From assembly GCF_006439395.2 (NCBI RefSeq), contig NZ_CP083950.1, positions 5,693,001 through 5,757,000 on the forward strand: a stretch of DNA of 64,000 nucleotides. Direction: 5' to 3'. Positions 59,597 through 64,000 of this stretch are shown piece by piece (positions within the stretch are counted from its first letter, which is position 1; each line of letters begins with the position of its first letter). The notes under the pieces are model-generated. The model was given only the letters and a program-made list of their open reading frames with translations, was not told the origin of the DNA and ran no database searches. This DNA comes from Mesorhizobium sp. B4-1-4 (lineage in GTDB: Bacteria > Pseudomonadota > Alphaproteobacteria > Rhizobiales > Rhizobiaceae). The translations under genes were made by a program, and so were the position numbers.

Positions 59597-60721
59597 TTGG
59601 ACGCGATCGAAAAAGCGATCCGGAACGCCTTGGAAAAGGGTAATGCCGAGGACCGCGCGTTCCGCGAGAGGGTCTATCGGTCGGCCTTTGCCGCGCTCGA
59701 CCGCGCGCTCCAGGCCAATCCCGGCGTGACCGTGGAAGCCGCCATCAAGCGCCGCAAGGCGATCCAGGCGAAGATCACCGAAATCGAATCCGAATTCCTG
59801 CCGGCGGTGCCGGACGTCGCCCCGCAGATCGACGCACCGGTGGCCGGGCCTACGGCCGGCGTAGCGCCGGCGGTCGAGACGGGACAGAAAGCGCCATCGC
59901 TCGCCTTCACAGTGGACGAGCCTGTGCACCCGGCATCCGACGCGGCGCGCTCGCGCGTGCTGCCGGTCGTTCCCGACATCATGCCGGATGCTATCGACAT
60001 CGCAGCCTCCGCCGCGCCGGGAGCCGCGACCGAAGTGGCGCCGGACCGCGATGAAAGGCGCATTCGCGGACGACGCCTGCCGCTGACCGCGATCTTCTTC
60101 ACGGTGACCCTGCTTGCGGCAATCGGCATCGGCCTGTTTTTCGCCATGCAGACCGGCGTGTTCAAGACGGCGGCGCAGCTCAATACAGCGCCGCCGGAGG
60201 CGCCGCCGACCGTCGAGGGCGACGATTTCACGCCGGCCGACGGCGCCAACGCGCCGGCAAAGCCGGGCGCGCCGGACCAGTCGCGTGACTGGATCGATGT
60301 GTTCTCACCGAACGACCCGACACATGTCGCCGCCCCCTCGGACGCCAAGGCAGAGGTTATGAAGGACGACACCGGCTCATTCCTGCGCATCCAGTCCGGC
60401 GCCTCTGGCTCGGCGATCGCCTTCGACGTCGGGCAGGGCGTGCTGGAGAGGCTCGCCGGCAAGCATGCCGTGTTCGACATCATCGCCCGTGCCGAGGACG
60501 GTAAGGACACGCAGATCTCCGTCGACTGCAATTTCGGCGAGCTCGGCGACTGCGGCCGCAAGCGCTACGCGGTCGGCCAGCAGCGCAACGAATATCTGTT
60601 CGACGTGCAGTTCCCCAACAAGCATCCGGGCTCGGCCGGAACCATCGCCGTCAATTCCGATTTCGACAAACAAGGCAAGGCGGTCAACATCTACGAGATC
60701 CGCGTGTCGATCGAACCGTAG
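59597..60721 (+). CDS. Single-span membrane protein with Ala/Pro-rich linker, unknown function
   Basis: This 374-residue protein has a charged helical N-terminus (MDAIEKAIRNALEKGNAEDR, RKAIQAKITEIESE), an Ala/Pro-rich linker to about residue 150, one membrane span around residues 160-182 (LTAIFFTVTLLAAIGIGLFF), and a C-terminal beta-rich domain (FLRIQSGASGSAIAFDVGQG, KHAVFDIIARAEDGKDTQIS) with Cys residues in VDCNFGELGDCG. The TTG start is preceded by AGAGGGA. The topology puts the C-terminal domain in the periplasm. The family is not recognised with a known function. Confidence 0.7.
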   Translation: MDAIEKAIRNALEKGNAEDRAFRERVYRSAFAALDRALQANPGVTVEAAIKRRKAIQAKITEIESEFLPAVPDVAPQIDAPVAGPTAGVAPAVETGQKAPSLAFTVDEPVHPASDAARSRVLPVVPDIMPDAIDIAASAAPGAATEVAPDRDERRIRGRRLPLTAIFFTVTLLAAIGIGLFFAMQTGVFKTAAQLNTAPPEAPPTVEGDDFTPADGANAPAKPGAPDQSRDWIDVFSPNDPTHVAAPSDAKAEVMKDDTGSFLRIQSGASGSAIAFDVGQGVLERLAGKHAVFDIIARAEDGKDTQISVDCNFGELGDCGRKRYAVGQQRNEYLFDVQFPNKHPGSAGTIAVNSDFDKQGKAVNIYEIRVSIEP

Positions 60722-60730
60722 TTGCGAGCA

Positions 60731-60823
60731 GTTAGAGCGGTTCAGCGTTTGATGGAATCGTTGACCCGCTCTAACTCGTTGCTTTGGGTAATTCCGGGTG
60801 GGAAGCGGCTGCACGCTGGAATT
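60731..60823. repeat. Composite palindromic intergenic repeat, family E
   Basis: GTTAGAGCGGTTCAGCG at 60731-60747 pairs with CGTTGACCCGCTCTAAC at 60759-60775 with two mismatches. This is followed by AATTCC (60790-60795) and GGAATT (60818-60823), a second small palindrome like that at 23567-23610. It lies between the convergent membrane-protein and ligase genes and may stop transcription from both sides. Confidence 0.72.
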
Positions 60824-60825
60824 GC

Positions 60826-62427
60826 TTAGCGGTCGAGCAGCGCCTGCAGCGTCTCGATGCGGTCGGCCTCGTTGGTCGGCTTGTCCCATCGCAGCCGTGA
60901 AATGCGGGGAAAGCGCATGGCGACGCCCGATTTGTGCCGGGTCGAGCGGTTGAGTCCCTCGAACGCCACCTCTAGCACCAGCCCATTGTCGCGGTCGGCC
61001 CGCACCGACCGCACCGGCCCAAAACGCTCGACCGTGTTGTCGCGGACATATTTGTCGATCTGCCTGAGTTCCTCGTCGGTGAAGCCGAAATAGGCCTTGC
61101 CAACCGGCACCAGTTCCTCCTCGCCCTCGGCTCCCGACCAGACGCCGAACGTATAGTCCGAGTAGAAGCTCGACCGCTTGCCGTGGCCGCGCTGGGCATA
61201 CATCAGCACGGCGTCGACCGTGTGCGGATCGCGCTTCCATTTGAACCACGGGCCTTTGGGCCTCCCGGCGACATAGGGCGAATCCCAGCGCTTCAGCATC
61301 ACGCCCTCGATGATCGGATGCGGCGGCGCCCGGCGCAGATCCTCCAGCACCTGCCAATCCGTGAACTCAACGAAGGGCGACAGATCGAATCGGGCCGGAT
61401 CGAGCGTCTTTACGAAAGCCTCAAGGCGTCCGCGCCGCTCGCGGAAGGGCAGTGCGCGCAAATCCTCGGCGCCGATCTGCAGCACGTCATAGCAGCGCAT
61501 GAAGGCCGGATATTGCTGCTGCATCTTCGGCGTCACCGTCTTGCGGTTCAGCCGCTGCTGCAGATCCGAGAAGGTTCCTGTCGCCTCTCGGGGATCGCCG
61601 ACCAGCAATTCGCCATCGAGCGCTGCGGAAAAATTCATGGCGTCGGCAAGGTCGGGAAAAGCGCCGGAGACATCGTCGCCCGTACGCGAATAAAGCCGGC
61701 GGCTGCCGCCTTCCGCTACCGCCTGCACACGGATGCCGTCCCATTTCCATTCGGCCGCATAGTCTGCGGGGTCGAGCTTTTCGAGATCGCCGTCGCCGAC
61801 CGGGTTCGACAGCATGACCGGGCGGAACAGCGCCATTGCCGTGTTCCGCGGCTTGTCGGCCTTGCCTTCCAGCCAGGCGAACAGCGCGGTGTAGGGCGGC
61901 GACAGGCCGTGCCACAACTCCTCGATCTCGGCGACATCGACCTCGCCGAAATCCGCCAGCGCCTGTTTGGCGAGCCGCGCCGAAACGCCGATGCGTAATC
62001 CCCCCGTGACCAGCTTGATGATGGCGAAGCGCGCCGAGATGCCGGCGCTGTCGAGCAGCCCGGCCAGGACCTTGGGTCCGTCGGATCGGCTCGCCGCCTG
62101 CAGCCTGGCCACGACCTCGCCGAGCGTCGGCTCGCGGTTCGGGATTTTGCCAGGGGCCTGCGGCCAGACCAGCGACACTGTCTCGGCGAGATCTCCGACA
62201 TAGTCGTAGGAATAGCCGAACAGCACAGGGTCCATGCGTTCTGTGACCAGCATGCGCAGCATCGCCGGTTTAACCGCGGCGATGTTGAGATCGCCGGTGA
62301 TGGCGGCCAGCGCCAGGCCGCGATCGGGATCCTCGACGCTGCGGAAATAGTCGGTGAGCAAAGTGAGCTTGCCGTTGCGCGACGGGGTCAGCACCAGGCG
62401 GTCGAGGAGTTCGGCGAAGCGGTTCAT
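60826..62427 (-). CDS. Cisplatin damage-response ATP-dependent DNA ligase
   Basis: This 533-residue ligase has the nucleotidyl-transfer motif EWKWDGIR with the AMP-accepting Lys at about residue 228, DGELLVG in motif III, and KRWDSPYVAGRPKGPWFKWKRDP around motif IV/V. The N-terminal DNA-binding region and length match the stand-alone ATP-dependent ligases that bacteria use in cisplatin or crosslink repair, not LigD. The start at 62427 is the family start (NRFAELLDRL). It is 4 bases downstream of the exonuclease gene, the usual operon pair. Confidence 0.93.
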   Translation of the reverse strand: MNRFAELLDRLVLTPSRNGKLTLLTDYFRSVEDPDRGLALAAITGDLNIAAVKPAMLRMLVTERMDPVLFGYSYDYVGDLAETVSLVWPQAPGKIPNREPTLGEVVARLQAASRSDGPKVLAGLLDSAGISARFAIIKLVTGGLRIGVSARLAKQALADFGEVDVAEIEELWHGLSPPYTALFAWLEGKADKPRNTAMALFRPVMLSNPVGDGDLEKLDPADYAAEWKWDGIRVQAVAEGGSRRLYSRTGDDVSGAFPDLADAMNFSAALDGELLVGDPREATGTFSDLQQRLNRKTVTPKMQQQYPAFMRCYDVLQIGAEDLRALPFRERRGRLEAFVKTLDPARFDLSPFVEFTDWQVLEDLRRAPPHPIIEGVMLKRWDSPYVAGRPKGPWFKWKRDPHTVDAVLMYAQRGHGKRSSFYSDYTFGVWSGAEGEEELVPVGKAYFGFTDEELRQIDKYVRDNTVERFGPVRSVRADRDNGLVLEVAFEGLNRSTRHKSGVAMRFPRISRLRWDKPTNEADRIETLQALLDR

Positions 62428-62431
62428 GCCG

Positions 62432-63439
62432 TCAATCGCCCTCGTCCTCATAGCCCACCAGATGCAGCGGCCGGGCGGCGATGCCTTCGAGTTCGCACCA
62501 GCGCACCAGCGCTTCCTCGCGGCCATGCGTGACCCAGACCTCGTCGGCGCCGGTCTCCTTGATGGTCGCGGTCAGCTCGTCCCAGTCGGCATGGTCCGAT
62601 ATGATCAGCGGCAGTTCGACGCCGCCTTGCTTGGCGCGCTGGCGGATGCGCATCCAGCCCGACGCGAAGCACGAGATCGGATCGGGGAAGCGCCGCGCCC
62701 AGCGGTCGGCGAAGGCCGCTGGCGGGCCGACCACGATGGCGCCGGCGAAGTCTTGCCTGCCGCCTTCCACCGTCGCCGGTTCCAGCGTTCCCAGGTCGAT
62801 GCCCTGGCTCCGGTAGTAGTCGCTGAGCCTGGCCAGCGCGCCATGGATGTAGAGCGGCCTGTCGTAGCCGGCATCGCGCAACAGCCGCATCACGCGCTGC
62901 GCCTTGCCCAGCGCATAGGCGCCGACCAGATGCGAGCGTTCGGGAAACTGCGCCGCCGATTTCAAAAGGCGGGCGATCTCTTCGGTGTCGGGCGGATGGC
63001 GAAACACCGGCAGGCCGAAGGTCGCCTCGGTGATGAACACGTCGCAGCGGATCGGCTCGAACGGCGCGCAGGTCGCATCCTTCTGACGCTTGTAGTCGCC
63101 GGAAGCGACGATGCGCGTGCCCTGATGTTCTACGGAGATCTGCGCCGAGCCCAGCACATGGCCGGCCGGATGGAAGCTGACGCTGACGCCGTCGAGGATG
63201 ATCGTCTCGCCGAGCGGTGCCACCTGGGTCGTTCCCGCAAAATCCTCGCCATAGCGCAGGCCCATTATGTCGAGCGTCTGCTGCGTCGCCAGCACCGAGC
63301 GGTGGCCCGAGCGCGCATGGTCGGAATGGCCGTGCGTGATCAGCGCGCGGTTCACCGGCCGCACCGGATCGATGAAGAAATCGCCCGGCGGGCAGTACAG
63401 GCCTTCGGGCCGGGGGCAAAGCAGGTCGCTGGCGCGCAT
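62432..63439 (-). CDS. Ligase-associated DNA exonuclease (metallo-beta-lactamase fold)
   Basis: This 335-residue nuclease has the HxHxDH motif as ITHGHSDHARSGH near residue 36, then FHPAGHVLGSAQISVEHQGT, an ASGDYKRQKD segment, and the late ISDHADWDELT. These are the SNM1/beta-CASP-like ligands of the ligase-associated exonuclease family. It would trim ends for the ligase encoded 4 bases downstream. The start at 63439 fits the family N-terminus. Confidence 0.92.
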   Translation of the reverse strand: MRASDLLCPRPEGLYCPPGDFFIDPVRPVNRALITHGHSDHARSGHRSVLATQQTLDIMGLRYGEDFAGTTQVAPLGETIILDGVSVSFHPAGHVLGSAQISVEHQGTRIVASGDYKRQKDATCAPFEPIRCDVFITEATFGLPVFRHPPDTEEIARLLKSAAQFPERSHLVGAYALGKAQRVMRLLRDAGYDRPLYIHGALARLSDYYRSQGIDLGTLEPATVEGGRQDFAGAIVVGPPAAFADRWARRFPDPISCFASGWMRIRQRAKQGGVELPLIISDHADWDELTATIKETGADEVWVTHGREEALVRWCELEGIAARPLHLVGYEDEGD

Positions 63440-63564
63440 CGTCCCAAGATAGGATATAATTCCGCTTCGGGAAGCCCGCTGCCGGAGACTGCTGACTCCC
63501 AGGCATGCTTTGCTTTACAGAGGTGGCGGCCCGGCTGCCTCGGCCGGCGGAACCCGCTATCACT

Positions 63565-64000
63565 ATGAAGCCACTCCAGACCTCATCGGGCGACCTGAAC
63601 GCCGATCGTCGTGCCGACTATGCCGAGATGCTCTTTGCCTCGGGCGATCACGCCGAGGCGGCCGAACTGCTGCTTGGTGCGCTGGAACTGGCGCCGCAAT
63701 GGGCCATGGGCTGGTTTCGCCTTGGCGAGATGCAGGAAGCCGCCGGGAGGCCTGACCTCGCGGCGCAGGCCTGGACGACATCGCTGAAACTGGATCCCGC
63801 CGATCGCCAGGGCGCGGCCCTCAAATTGCAGTTGATCGGCAGGGGACCGGTTGCCACCGCGCCTCCCAGCGCCTTTGTCGAAACGCTTTTCGATCATTAT
63901 GCCGAGACATTCGAGGAGATGTTGGTCGGCAAGCTCGACTACCGGCTGCCCGATGTGCTCGACGCCATCATCCGCCAGGCAAGGCCGGGGCGCTTCCGCC
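63565..64000 (+). CDS. TPR-containing SAM-dependent methyltransferase (cut by window edge)
   Basis: From the ATG at 63565 the frame stays open to the window end, at least 145 codons. The N-terminus has TPR-like helical repeats (ADYAEMLFASGDHAEAAELL and GWFRLGEMQEAAGRPDLAAQ), followed by FVETLFDHYAETFEEMLVGK, where a class I methyltransferase begins. The SAM-binding motif lies beyond the edge, so the assignment rests on this layout, which is known from TPR-fused methyltransferases. The ORF begins after the exonuclease gene on the opposite strand. Confidence 0.75.
   Translation, partial: MKPLQTSSGDLNADRRADYAEMLFASGDHAEAAELLLGALELAPQWAMGWFRLGEMQEAAGRPDLAAQAWTTSLKLDPADRQGAALKLQLIGRGPVATAPPSAFVETLFDHYAETFEEMLVGKLDYRLPDVLDAIIRQARPGRFR

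Overview
The window looks like a chromosome segment of a Mesorhizobium-type alphaproteobacterium (Hyphomicrobiales). The DNA is GC-rich with strong G/C third-position bias. The gene families (XylD-type dehydratase, MttB-like protein, MocR regulator, several Dpp-type ABC transporters, a cisplatin-response ligase/nuclease pair, rhizobial ECF cassette) and several short palindromic intergenic repeats fit this group. The species assignment is inference. No phage, CRISPR array, plasmid replication gene or intact insertion sequence is visible.

Layout. 1-5.6 kb: the tail of an unidentified gene, a CoxG-like protein, an IlvD/Edd pentonate dehydratase behind a FadR/GntR-type operator, and a chromate cassette (rhodanese-ChrB, ChrA, small protein). 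5.6-9.2 kb: a non-pyrrolysine MttB-family methyltransferase and a MocR regulator, with a shared box upstream of both. 9.2-16 kb: pgi and a HAD phosphatase (translationally overlapping), an unrecognised less GC-rich gene, a methyltransferase, and a FadD with a long Ala/Lys/Pro-rich N-terminal tail. 16-21.3 kb: a complete five-gene dipeptide/oligopeptide ABC operon. 21.5-25.8 kb: PLP enzymes around an amino-acid ABC permease and binding protein without an ATPase gene. 25.9-28 kb: a divergent HpcH aldolase and flavin monooxygenase.

28-48.6 kb is the most interesting part. It is a large aromatic-catabolism block. The leftward genes RidA, acyl-CoA dehydrogenase (frameshifted), enoyl-CoA hydratase, MarR, SDR and a fused flavin monooxygenase/old-yellow-enzyme reproduce the gene content of the aerobic 2-aminobenzoyl-CoA (anthranilate) cluster of Azoarcus evansii, except for the CoA ligase. 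They are preceded by a five-gene ABC transporter and a CrtI-like oxidoreductase. Diverging from these run a cyclase/isatin-hydrolase-family metalloenzyme, a second CrtI-like oxidoreductase, a second MarR, and the indolepyruvate:ferredoxin oxidoreductase subunits IorA and IorB. Four promoters in and next to this block carry related palindromes (TTTCAAGCTTGAAA-like), which suggests one MarR regulon. IorAB could supply an aryl-CoA directly, which would explain the missing ligase. That step is a hypothesis.

48.6-64 kb: a promoter with three TGAAC-N3-GTTCA palindromes, a 35-codon small ORF, and a giant MFS/PlsC/acyl-ACP-synthetase fusion. These are followed by a DUF1501/DUF1800 pair, a small GCG_CRPN-type secreted protein, an ECF sigma cassette with an EF-hand protein and a periplasmic metal-sensor-like protein, YodC and VOC proteins, an IS5-like transposase remnant, tRNA-Thr(CGU), a membrane protein of unknown role, the ligase/exonuclease repair pair, and the start of a TPR-methyltransferase cut by the window edge.

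At least five dispersed intergenic repeat families are present, three of them in two copies. Some lie inside operons.
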